Source of the DNA: Ruegeria arenilitoris
GTDB taxonomy: Bacteria > Pseudomonadota > Alphaproteobacteria > Rhodobacterales > Rhodobacteraceae
Assembly (NCBI RefSeq): GCF_013035425.1
Contig: NZ_WQHX01000010.1
Coordinates: forward strand, 1-64,000
Reading direction: 5' to 3'
DNA: 64,000 bases
Shown here piece after piece: positions 54,715 through 62,632 of this stretch. Each line of letters begins with the position of its first letter. The first letter of the stretch is position 1. The notes beneath the pieces were generated by a model that made no database searches, was not told where the DNA came from, and saw only the letters and a list, made by a program, of their open reading frames with translations. A program made the position numbers and the translations under genes.

Positions 54715-55439
54715 TGCACCGGCTTTCCGCCGTTTACTTCGATCAGTGCCCCGCAAATGTACCGAGCCTGATCGGAGGCAAGGAAGGTCACGACGTCAGC
54801 AATGTCTTCCGGTTCGGCAATCCGACCCAGTGGGACTGAGGCGTTTAGTTCATTTATGGCTTTGTCCGGATCAAGACCCCGAGTCTCAAAGCCACTTCGG
54901 ATCATCGGCGTGTTCACTTCATTTGGGCAGACTGCATTCACACGAATGTTCTGGTGCGCGTGATCCATGCCGAGACACTGAGTCAAAGACGCAACTGCCG
55001 CCTTTGACATCACATAAACCGGATGGTTAGGGCCCGGATGCACTCCCCAACAGGAAGCTGTATTGACAATTGCTCCGCCTCCGGCGTTCGCCATGATCGG
55101 AATGGCCGCACGACATAGACGAAATGGAGCTTCAACATTGATAGCCATCGAGAGTGCGAAATCTTGATCCGTGGCATCCGTGATTTTGCCCCTTGTGATT
55201 ATTCCCGCGTTATTGACCAGTATATCCAGCTTGCCCATGCGATCGGCTGCCGTCTGCGGAAGGTTGTCGCAAAACGAAGGATCTGTCAGGTCGCCGACGA
55301 GAACGTGGTCGGCGTCGCAGTCGCGCAAGTCTGCACCGGCGACCGTCACACCCAACGCGCGAAAAGCACCAACAATTGCCTTGCCAATACCTCCGCCTGC
55401 GCCGGTGATTAACGCAGTCTTTTGTGCCAGATCATCCAT
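54711..55439 (-). CDS. SDR-family oxidoreductase
   Basis: 242 aa from ATG 55439 (AAAGGA site). TGAGGGIG, acidic D in ADLRD after beta-2 (NAD preference), NNAG, TASCWG with the catalytic Ser, YVMSK, and C-terminal RYICGALIEVNGGKP. First gene of the two-SDR operon. Confidence 0.88.
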   Translation of the reverse strand: MDDLAQKTALITGAGGGIGKAIVGAFRALGVTVAGADLRDCDADHVLVGDLTDPSFCDNLPQTAADRMGKLDILVNNAGIITRGKITDATDQDFALSMAINVEAPFRLCRAAIPIMANAGGGAIVNTASCWGVHPGPNHPVYVMSKAAVASLTQCLGMDHAHQNIRVNAVCPNEVNTPMIRSGFETRGLDPDKAINELNASVPLGRIAEPEDIADVVTFLASDQARYICGALIEVNGGKPVQ

Positions 55440-55885
55440 GTTCGCGTCCTTTCACAATCACGGACACTTTAAAACAAGCAGGTGGCCTTGCATGCAGACC
55501 AGCGACACAAAGCCATACATCCTACGACGCGCTGCGATTTGCTGGACTGGATAAGCAATCGAACGGTTTCGGCATTTGATGCGTAAGTAGACGTTTGAAG
55601 CTTTCGCAGCATCTAGTATTTTGGGCTCGAAGCAGCCGTTCGCTGCGCTCGGCATGAGCGTCTACTTTGCGGACAAAGCCGCCACTCGCTGCGCTGCTGG
55701 GCGGTTGGTCCAAATGAACGACTGCTGTGCGGATAATCCGGACGACGAATACTTGTTTGGTCGACGTCTTTTTTGATTTCTGATGTGTCAAGTTGGAACA
55801 GATTGTGATTACCTAACTGGGGAAAAAGGGCATTTGCGTGGTCGACCGATCTTATCAGTATTGCAGGAGCCGTTGAACAAGGAAC
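55440..55885. other. Intergenic region with a repeat copy
   Basis: No gene supported. The dispersed repeat fills 55621-55740. The promoter of the cyclase at 55886 should lie in 55750-55880. Confidence 0.5.
55621..55740 (+). repeat. Dispersed intergenic repeat copy
   Basis: TTGGGCTCGAAGCAGCCG, TTCGCTGCGCTCGGCATGAG, CGTCTACTTTGCGGACAAAG, CCGCCACTCGCTGCGCTGC, then a second GGACGACTGC-like partial unit (AACGACTGCTGTGCGGATAA). The longest copy in the window. Confidence 0.65.
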
Positions 55886-57637
55886 TTGTCATTGGAGCGT
55901 CGCCTTACAACAGTTTTTGTCGCAGATATCGTTGGGTACTCCCGACTAGTAGAAGATGACGAGGAAGGCACTCTGGAGCGTCTACGTCAGAGCCGAGTTT
56001 CCGTCGAAGCGAGTATTGCTAGCCACCACGGTAGGGTATTCGGAAGTGCTGGGGACAGTGTTCTGGCTGAATTTAGTAGCCCGGTTGATGCCGTTCGATG
56101 TGCTGTCGAGATTCAACGGGAATGCTCCGAGCGAGACCACGGACTCGACCGGACGGGCCAACTGGTGTTTCGGATAGGAATCAACACTGGTGATGTTGTT
56201 GTCGACGGCCAGAACCTTCTCGGCGACGGCGTTAACGTTGCCGCGCGACTTGAGTCTCTCGCAGAGCCGGGTGGTGTACTTATAAGCAAGACAGTATTTG
56301 ATTTTGTTTCTGGAAAAATAGACGTAGCACTGGTTTCGGAAGGGACAAGAAAACTCAAGAATATCGCCAAACCTGTGGAAGTCTACGTTGTGGATATCAA
56401 CGGCAAGCTCGACGGTGTGGAAAAACGCACCTACTTAACCGACCCAGGAACGTATCGCTCGGCGATTGCCGTACTTCCCTTCGACAATATGAGCGCTGAC
56501 CCCGAACAAGAGTACTTTTCGGATGGGCTGACAGAAGACATTATCACGGCACTGACGCAGTGGCGATCATTTCAGGTGATCGCGAGAAACTCGAGTTTCT
56601 CCTTCAAGGGCAAGAACATGGACATCAGGCAAGTCGCGTCAGAGCTTGGTGCTCGCTATATTCTGGAGGGAAGCGTAAGAAAAAGCGGTAACCGGGTGCG
56701 CATCTCTGCGCAACTGGTGGACGGCACTGATGGTCATCAAATCTGGGCGAACAAATACGATGGGGACTTAAGCGACATTTTTGAAGTTCAGGATGATCTC
56801 GTTCAACGCATTTCAGCTCTTATAGCACCGGAACTGACGAAAGCAGAATTAGAGCGCTCTGCAAATCGCCAGACCGAAAATCTGACAGCTTGGGATTACT
56901 ACCTCCGCGGGATTTCCGCAGTTCGGCAACGCACCGCGGAAGGAAATTCCATTGCAAGGGATCATTTCTCCCGCGCTATCGAGCTTCAACCAGACTACTC
57001 AGATGCCTACAGCGGCTTAGCCAGGTCTTACAGTCAGGATGTGCTGATCGGTGCCACGGAAGATCGGTTTGCAACTGCAACAAAAGCAATGGACTCAGCT
57101 CAGAAAGCCGTTGCGTATGATGAGGCTTCAGCCACTGCTCACCATGAACTGAGTACTGCCTATCAATGGTTAAACCGTCCTGACGATGCTCTAGCGGAAG
57201 CTCGCATATCGGTCGAACTGAATCCTAATGACGCGTATGGTCTTCACGCACTGGGAAACAAATCGGATTTGTCTGGCGATCCCGACGGGATTGGCTATAT
57301 GGAGCGGGCACAGAAACTTAACCCTGCTGATGCACAGTTGCCCTCTCAGCTGTCTTTCCTAGCGCGTGCTTACGTGAACCAAGGAGACTACTCTCGTGCT
57401 ATAGACAGAGCCAAGCAAGCGCTGCGTCGCAACCCTGATTTTGCTCCTGCCTTATTCATTCTTGCAATTGCATATGGTCTGGCAGGGGAAAACGAAGAGG
57501 CCAGCAGGGCTTTGAAAAAGTGCGAAGAAGCCAGCCCGGGATTTATTCGTTCGCGTGAGCATTGGGCGCCGTATGTGTCTCCTGATAGTAACAAGTTGCT
57601 GCACCAAGGGCTAAAAAATGCAAGCTTGGAAAGGTGA
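55886..57637 (+). CDS. Class III adenylate cyclase with TolB-like and TPR C-terminal part
   Basis: 583 aa, apparently from TTG 55886 (or TTG 55892, with AAGGA upstream). The cyclase domain is N-terminal, with metal aspartates D14 (FVADIVGYSRL) and D57 (GSAGDSVLAEF). A TolB/FlgO-like module follows at about 190-325 (AIAVLPFDNMSADPEQEYFSDGLTEDIITAL ... GHQIWANKYD), then TPR-like helical repeats to the end. No membrane segment. The C-terminal half is closely related to that of the winged-helix protein at 62633. Confidence 0.9.
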   Translation: MSLERRLTTVFVADIVGYSRLVEDDEEGTLERLRQSRVSVEASIASHHGRVFGSAGDSVLAEFSSPVDAVRCAVEIQRECSERDHGLDRTGQLVFRIGINTGDVVVDGQNLLGDGVNVAARLESLAEPGGVLISKTVFDFVSGKIDVALVSEGTRKLKNIAKPVEVYVVDINGKLDGVEKRTYLTDPGTYRSAIAVLPFDNMSADPEQEYFSDGLTEDIITALTQWRSFQVIARNSSFSFKGKNMDIRQVASELGARYILEGSVRKSGNRVRISAQLVDGTDGHQIWANKYDGDLSDIFEVQDDLVQRISALIAPELTKAELERSANRQTENLTAWDYYLRGISAVRQRTAEGNSIARDHFSRAIELQPDYSDAYSGLARSYSQDVLIGATEDRFATATKAMDSAQKAVAYDEASATAHHELSTAYQWLNRPDDALAEARISVELNPNDAYGLHALGNKSDLSGDPDGIGYMERAQKLNPADAQLPSQLSFLARAYVNQGDYSRAIDRAKQALRRNPDFAPALFILAIAYGLAGENEEASRALKKCEEASPGFIRSREHWAPYVSPDSNKLLHQGLKNASLER

Positions 57638-57717
57638 TGCGCAGCGTCGCGGACACCGACTTGGCCTGATAGGAGAGGAAACGGATGAACGTCCTATTTG
57701 GGCTCGATACGTTTTTC

Positions 57718-57955
57718 GGTTCTGTCAGACGAATTCTACCCAGTCTCATCTGGGACAGTTAAGCTGTCCTTTATGAAACGCCAAGATCGCGGTACTCCGA
57801 AAGAGCGGCGAAACGTATCAGCTTGAAGGTGTCTCTGTTAGTAAGAAATCCCTCCTCATTGAAGTGGCTGTAGACAGAAGAGTGAACTGCGGCGAATTTC
57901 TGCAAACTTCTCATACGCCTCAACCGCTGCATCGCCCTTTCGCAATCAACGGCGC
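57718..57955 (-). mobile_element. IS6-family remnant, copy 3 (right end only)
   Basis: The minus strand encodes the transposase C-terminus (MRSLQKFAAVHSSVYSHFN ... DTFKLIRFAALSEYRDL, stop at 57771), homologous to copies 1 and 2. It ends in the right terminal repeat GGTTCTGTCAGACGAATTC at 57718. The 5' part is missing beyond about 57955. The right end abuts a truncated dispersed-repeat copy (57693-57717). The rest of 57638-58172 holds no gene. Confidence 0.8.
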
Positions 57956-58172
57956 GTCACAGATAGTGGCGCTTGCCGATGATCTTCACAAACACTCCGC
58001 CGATAGGCCATTTCTCTTCTGATTATAACCGCAATTGCTAGAACTTTCTTCTCCGTATTCGCGAACGAAGTCACATCCTGGTAACTCGATAGTCCGGTCG
58101 CAGATTGCATCATCAACAAGAATGACCGAGAAGTTATACGGTCTTCCACTTTGCCATGATATTGTGGCGGGG

Positions 58173-59462
58173 ATGAACACACATGCGAAAAATCTACTTT
58201 TAGAGGCGGAACTCGGCGCTGAGCGGTCAATTGGATATGTCAGATGTGCGGTCGGTTTATCAATTTCGTTCTTCTTTTTCATTGTCGTCGTTCCAACGCT
58301 CGAACAAGACAATCCGGCATTGAACCTGGCACCCTATTTTGTGTTTGTTTCAGCCGGTTACTTTGCCATCGGCTGCGTCACATTATACGTCGTTCGTTCA
58401 AACTCGTTCCGTACCTGGATGACGTGGTTGTTTACCACCATGGATATTGTGTTTTGGTGGAGCCTGCTGGTGGCAACGGTGAAGATTATAGATCTACCGT
58501 GGAGCCAGATTATCATCGTGCCACCGGTACTTTTAGCCTTCGCCATATTGGCGCTCGTTGCGCTAAGGAATAATCCGAAGCTTCAGGTCTTTGCACTCAT
58601 ATTTGTCGTAATGGCGCTCATAAGCCTGTACTTCCTGGCCGCGGATCCCATTACTCCCCAGATGGACAACGCGTTGGGAACAGTGGGATTTTTCGACACG
58701 CCGTTAAACATTGTGCGACTGCTCATGGTAGCACTTACTGGTGGAATTCTGTTCTTCCTGGCGGTCCGCACAAGAGCCCTTCTGAACAGGGCGATTGAAG
58801 AAACGACCCGACGGACTAAGCTCGCGCAGTTCCTGCCAGCTCAATTGGCCGAACAGTTGTCGACCGCTGAACAAGCTGAATTGCTTAAAGGGAAGTTGCA
58901 ATCCGCGGCGGTGCTATTTGTCGATGTGCGGGGCTTCACAGCAATGTCCGAAGGCCTGGCGCCCGGATCGCTTGGAGAGTTTTTGTCCACGTACAGAAAA
59001 ATCGTGACAGCTCAAGTGCATGGGCACAATGGGATAATCGACAAGTTCATTGGTGACTCTGTAATGGCTGTCTTTGGAGCCCCGGACGCGTCCGCCGACG
59101 ATGCTCATAACGCGCTAAAATGCAGTATCGCCATACTCGAATCCATTGATAGTTGGAATGCGAAACGAGGCAGAATGAGCTTAAAGAAAGTAAAAGTGGG
59201 GATTGGCATACATGCGGGCGAAGTTTTCTCTGGAGCAGTTGGAGACGAATCCAGGTTGGAGTTTACGGTTCTTGGCGACACAGTGAACGTAGCGGCGCGG
59301 CTTGAACAGGCAACAAAGGAATTTGGCTGCCGCCTCGTTGTATCTGAAGTAGTCTTAGAGAAATCGGGGTTCGACGTAGACCGCGAAGAGGCCTGGAAGC
59401 CCCTTGGCAATTACGAAGTTCGAGGGCGAGCGGAGAAACTGGCAATCTTCGGGTGTCCTTAA
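58173..59462 (+). CDS. Membrane-bound class III adenylate cyclase
   Basis: 429 aa from ATG 58173. Six hydrophobic segments within residues 25-200 form a membrane anchor or sensor. After a linker (TKLAQFLPAQLAEQL), the cyclase domain carries metal aspartates D251 (FVDVRGFTAMSE) and D295 (KFIGDSVMAVFGAP). The late VLGDTVNVAARLE block is also typical. An in-frame upstream extension of 46 codons has no ribosome site. It probably signals a membrane or extracellular state through cAMP. Confidence 0.9.
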   Translation: MNTHAKNLLLEAELGAERSIGYVRCAVGLSISFFFFIVVVPTLEQDNPALNLAPYFVFVSAGYFAIGCVTLYVVRSNSFRTWMTWLFTTMDIVFWWSLLVATVKIIDLPWSQIIIVPPVLLAFAILALVALRNNPKLQVFALIFVVMALISLYFLAADPITPQMDNALGTVGFFDTPLNIVRLLMVALTGGILFFLAVRTRALLNRAIEETTRRTKLAQFLPAQLAEQLSTAEQAELLKGKLQSAAVLFVDVRGFTAMSEGLAPGSLGEFLSTYRKIVTAQVHGHNGIIDKFIGDSVMAVFGAPDASADDAHNALKCSIAILESIDSWNAKRGRMSLKKVKVGIGIHAGEVFSGAVGDESRLEFTVLGDTVNVAARLEQATKEFGCRLVVSEVVLEKSGFDVDREEAWKPLGNYEVRGRAEKLAIFGCP

Positions 59463-59512
59463 GCGTTCCCCTAGGGTATTTTAACTGTCAGTAGTATCGG
59501 AGTTCACTCGTC

Positions 59513-60262
59513 ATGGAGCTTTTTGCAGGCCAATCGGTGCTCATTACAGGCGCAAGCGGTGGGCTGGGTAAGCAACTGGCGCTTGATTTTGCGACGCAAG
59601 GAGCGAAGGTCGCGCTCAATTATGCGTCGTCTAAGGAAAAAGCTGACAAAACCGCCGCTCGTATCGTTGCCGCCGGAGGGGAAGCCCTCACATGTTGCGC
59701 CGATATTGCGCGCTCAGATGACGTTCATTCCATGGTCAATCAGGTTGTCGAGGTGTTCGGTGGCATCGACATACTTGTCAATAACGCAGGTCTAAGTATA
59801 GACACACCGTTCCTCGAAATGCGTGAGCGCGATTGGGATCGGGTCGTGGATGTCAATTTGAAAGGCCCCTTTCTCGTCTCGCAAGCTGTTGGCCGTCACA
59901 TGGTCGCTGCCAAACGAGGCCGGATCGTCAACATCTCGGCCACTTCGGCAGTCGTAGCACGGTCGGGAAACGCCAACTATGCGGCCTCGAAGGCGGGGTT
60001 GAACATGCTGACGCAATCGATGGCACTGGAGTTGGGACCCTACGTCAACGTGAACGCCGTCGCTTTGGGTTTCGTCGATAGCGAATTGGTGCGGGAGTTG
60101 TTCACGCCTGAAGAGGTTGCGCAAGCGGCCAATAGCGTGCCGCTCAAGCGGCTGACAACATACGAGGAAACATCGGCATTTGTCTTGATGCTGGCGTCGA
60201 ATGCTGCCGGTTTCGTTACTGGTCAGACAATCCCTTTCGATGGTGGCAGAGTGATGCGGTAA
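59513..60262 (+). CDS. SDR-family oxidoreductase, FabG-like
   Basis: 249 aa. TGASGGLG cofactor motif, NYASSKEKADKTA after beta-2 (NADP-type), NNAG, NISATSAV with the catalytic Ser, YAASK, and GFVTGQTIPFDGGRV. It lies 50 nt after the membrane cyclase, with a GGAG at longer than usual spacing. Substrate unknown. Confidence 0.88.
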   Translation: MELFAGQSVLITGASGGLGKQLALDFATQGAKVALNYASSKEKADKTAARIVAAGGEALTCCADIARSDDVHSMVNQVVEVFGGIDILVNNAGLSIDTPFLEMRERDWDRVVDVNLKGPFLVSQAVGRHMVAAKRGRIVNISATSAVVARSGNANYAASKAGLNMLTQSMALELGPYVNVNAVALGFVDSELVRELFTPEEVAQAANSVPLKRLTTYEETSAFVLMLASNAAGFVTGQTIPFDGGRVMR

Positions 60263-60330
60263 ACGGCGAGGCGCGAATGAACGACCCAGGCTCTTCGCCG
60301 GCTTTCATGCGCTCTGTAACATCGGTCGGT

Positions 60331-60396
60331 ATGGGCTCGGTACGGACCTTCGCTTCAGGTAAGTCGAAGTGCCATTTTGCGGATGTAGCAGTCATT
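60331..60396 (+). repeat. Dispersed intergenic repeat, short copy
   Basis: ATGGGCTCGGTACGGACC, TTCGCTTCAGGTAAGTCGAAG, TGCCATTTTGCGGATG. Part of the family; lies in the gap 60263-60544, which has no other feature. Confidence 0.55.
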
Positions 60397-60544
60397 AACT
60401 TGAGCGTTAGACTCCGTTAAACTACGCTCAAAATGTTTCTACTAATTCGGAGCATCTCAGACATGTCTGTTGAAGCCTGCGCCTTGATCTGCGCAAAATG
60501 CTTTTGCGTTAGTAATAGTTTTTCACGTCAAATACTCTCCAAAT

Positions 60545-61513
60545 ATGTTTAAAGAGTCCCCGGAACTTATGTCGGTTTCACGACGCTGGTATAAGGCAAT
60601 GGTCGCCCGCAATGAAGCCGAACTCAAAAACTACCTATCTGAATCTTCTGAACTGCGCTTTGTTGGTTCAGCTGATGGAGAGCTTTGGCTCGGCCCAGCG
60701 GTTCGAGAAGCGATCGGGCGTCATTTTGAAGAAGTTCCTGATATACTGGATAGGGAAGAGCTCCTTGCTGAAGCATATGAGTCGGGAGACATCGGCTGGT
60801 CTTTGTTCGCCAACCGGTTCAGGTTTCGAGGATTACCTGATCCAGTAACCTTTCGCACCACTCTGATTTTCGCGCTTGAACACGGACTTTGGAAGATTGT
60901 GCATCGCCACGCATCTCTTCCATCGCCAAATGAAACTTCGATTGGCCACAAACATACCGCGATCCAAGATCTTCTTGATTCTGTCGAAGAAGGTTTCAAC
61001 ATTGGTCAGGCTGAGGGTTTGGCATCAATAATGTTTACTGACATCGTGAATTCTTCACCGATTGTTGAAGCAATAGGAGACCTCGCTTGGTCTAGACTGG
61101 TCGCTTCACATTTTGACAATCTAAGAAATGTCATCGAGGCCAATGGTGGAGAGTTTGTGAAGTCGTTGGGCGATGGAACTATGTCCAGTTTCGCTTCGGC
61201 ACGGGCTGCATTAACCGCGGCAAAAACCATTCAAACCGAGATGCTCAAGCAGAATGCCGAACCAAAGTTAAGCCTTAGGGTAGGACTGCATACAGGCGAC
61301 GTTGTGCGATCTAACGATGATTTTTTTGGGAACGTCGTAAACAAAGCGGCTCGGGTAACCGAAGCCGCGGAACAAGGGGAAATTTGCGTGTCAGACACTA
61401 CTCATGCCGTAGTTGGTGCAGACTTCGATTTGTCTTTCTCTGACCCTCAACTTGTATCTTTGAAAGGGCTTGATGGCAGCCACCAAATTTGGCTTCTAAA
61501 TTGGCGTGACTGA
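60545..61513 (+). CDS. Class III nucleotide cyclase with SnoaL-like N-terminal domain
   Basis: 322 aa. Residues 1-125 resemble a SnoaL/NTF2-like domain (SRRWYKAMVARNEAELKNYL ... FRTTLIFALEHGLWKIVHRHAS). The cyclase domain is at about 158-318, with metal aspartates D166 (IMFTDIVNSS) and D210 (KSLGDGTMSSF). No membrane helix. ATG 60545 lacks a clear ribosome site; ATG 60569 is an alternative. A small-molecule-sensing cytosolic cyclase is the simplest reading. Confidence 0.88.
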   Translation: MFKESPELMSVSRRWYKAMVARNEAELKNYLSESSELRFVGSADGELWLGPAVREAIGRHFEEVPDILDREELLAEAYESGDIGWSLFANRFRFRGLPDPVTFRTTLIFALEHGLWKIVHRHASLPSPNETSIGHKHTAIQDLLDSVEEGFNIGQAEGLASIMFTDIVNSSPIVEAIGDLAWSRLVASHFDNLRNVIEANGGEFVKSLGDGTMSSFASARAALTAAKTIQTEMLKQNAEPKLSLRVGLHTGDVVRSNDDFFGNVVNKAARVTEAAEQGEICVSDTTHAVVGADFDLSFSDPQLVSLKGLDGSHQIWLLNWRD

Positions 61514-61676
61514 GGATAATTGAAACTTCAATGTCAGAACTTGCTCCGATGCGACAGCTCAATTTATCTCGATATATGTTTGCGGTACTGACAAAGCCGC
61601 TGTTCATTGCCAACGGGATCTGTATTCAACTGTCGAATGTCGTCATCGGTGATTTGCTCGCGGATTGGTGAAGAAC

Positions 61677-62177
61677 ATGGATGCCCGAATATTTCGCAGT
61701 GCAATGCCATCAGACGCAAAACGCTGCTTTGATGTCGAAACGACAGCCTACGATGGCGACGAAGCTGCCGCGCTTGAGACAATATCGAAGCGGATTGCCG
61801 AGTATCCTGAGGGGTTTTTAGTTCTAGAAGTTGATAAAGAAATTGCTGGCTTCATCAACAGTAGCTGCGCATATGACGTTGAAATGTCTAACGAAGATTT
61901 CAAGGAGCTCATCGGGAATGACTCGACTGCGCCCAACGTTGTAATTATGTCGGTAGTGGTTGATCCGGCATATCAGGGTCAAGGTTTGTCTACTGCACTC
62001 ATGTCTGAGTTTGTGGAGCGTATGACTAACGCAAACAAAGAAACCATCCACCTCATGTGCAAAGAGCACCACATTCCTCTCTATGAGAAGTTTGGATACA
62101 GGTACACACAGCCTTCGGCATCAGCGCATGGAGGGATTCAGTGGCATGAAATGATGATGAATTTATCGAAGGCTTAA
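61677..62177 (+). CDS. GNAT-family N-acetyltransferase
   Basis: 166 aa from ATG 61677 (GGTGA site). GNAT fold with the acetyl-CoA loop VVDPAYQGQGLSTALMSEF (Q/R-x-x-G-x-G/A) and the preceding beta-4 VVIMSVVV; C-terminal HHIPLYEKFGYR. The pattern is close to arylalkylamine/spermidine-type acetyltransferases. Target unknown. Confidence 0.88.
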   Translation: MDARIFRSAMPSDAKRCFDVETTAYDGDEAAALETISKRIAEYPEGFLVLEVDKEIAGFINSSCAYDVEMSNEDFKELIGNDSTAPNVVIMSVVVDPAYQGQGLSTALMSEFVERMTNANKETIHLMCKEHHIPLYEKFGYRYTQPSASAHGGIQWHEMMMNLSKA

Positions 62178-62186
62178 GCAATGGGT

Positions 62187-62275
62187 GCGGGCTCGATGCG
62201 GTCGTTGGCTACAACGCCACGCGACGCGACCATCTGAACGGCTGTTCCGCAGACAAAGCCGTCGTTGGCTGCAGG
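62187..62275 (+). repeat. Dispersed intergenic repeat copy
   Basis: GCGGGCTCGATGCGGTCG, TTGGCTACAACGCCACGCGA, ATCTGAACGGCTGTTCCGCA, GACAAAGCCGTCGTTGGCTG. A clear member of the family, 10 bp after the acetyltransferase stop. Confidence 0.65.
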
Positions 62276-62324
62276 GCTTCATGCCGAGCGAATGATTCTT
62301 TCACGAAGGCTTGGAATTGGCATC

Positions 62325-62483
62325 TTAGAGTCCGTGCATACTTCGAATGCCCCAACCTTTGATTTCCGCAAGCGCTCTTTTCCACCTGCGTTCAGCTTCC
62401 TTTGCCTGAAGCACCCTTGCAGCGCGGATTCTTTGCTCGGCGATTTGGGGCGCGTTCTTGAAGATATATTCGTCGCGTGTCAT
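62325..62483 (-). CDS. Small basic helical protein
   Basis: 52 aa from ATG 62483, with AGGAG 8 nt upstream. The sequence (MTRDEYIFKNAPQIAEQRIR, then ARVLQAKEAERRWKRAL) is an uninterrupted charged amphipathic helix, rich in Arg, Lys, Glu and Ala. No family recognised. A longer in-frame start at 62612 exists but lacks a ribosome site. Divergent from the winged-helix gene. Confidence 0.5.
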   Translation of the reverse strand: MTRDEYIFKNAPQIAEQRIRAARVLQAKEAERRWKRALAEIKGWGIRSMHGL

Positions 62484-62632
62484 CTCGATTACTCCTGTCA
62501 CTGCCGGGTGATCCGGCGATGTGTTAATCTTGCATGCATAGAGGTGCAGTTCTTTGGGACGTTGTCCGGGAACTCTTGTCGTTTTGTCCAGACATCTTGC
62601 CAAACCGTTCATAGCTGTGGTGAATCCAATCT

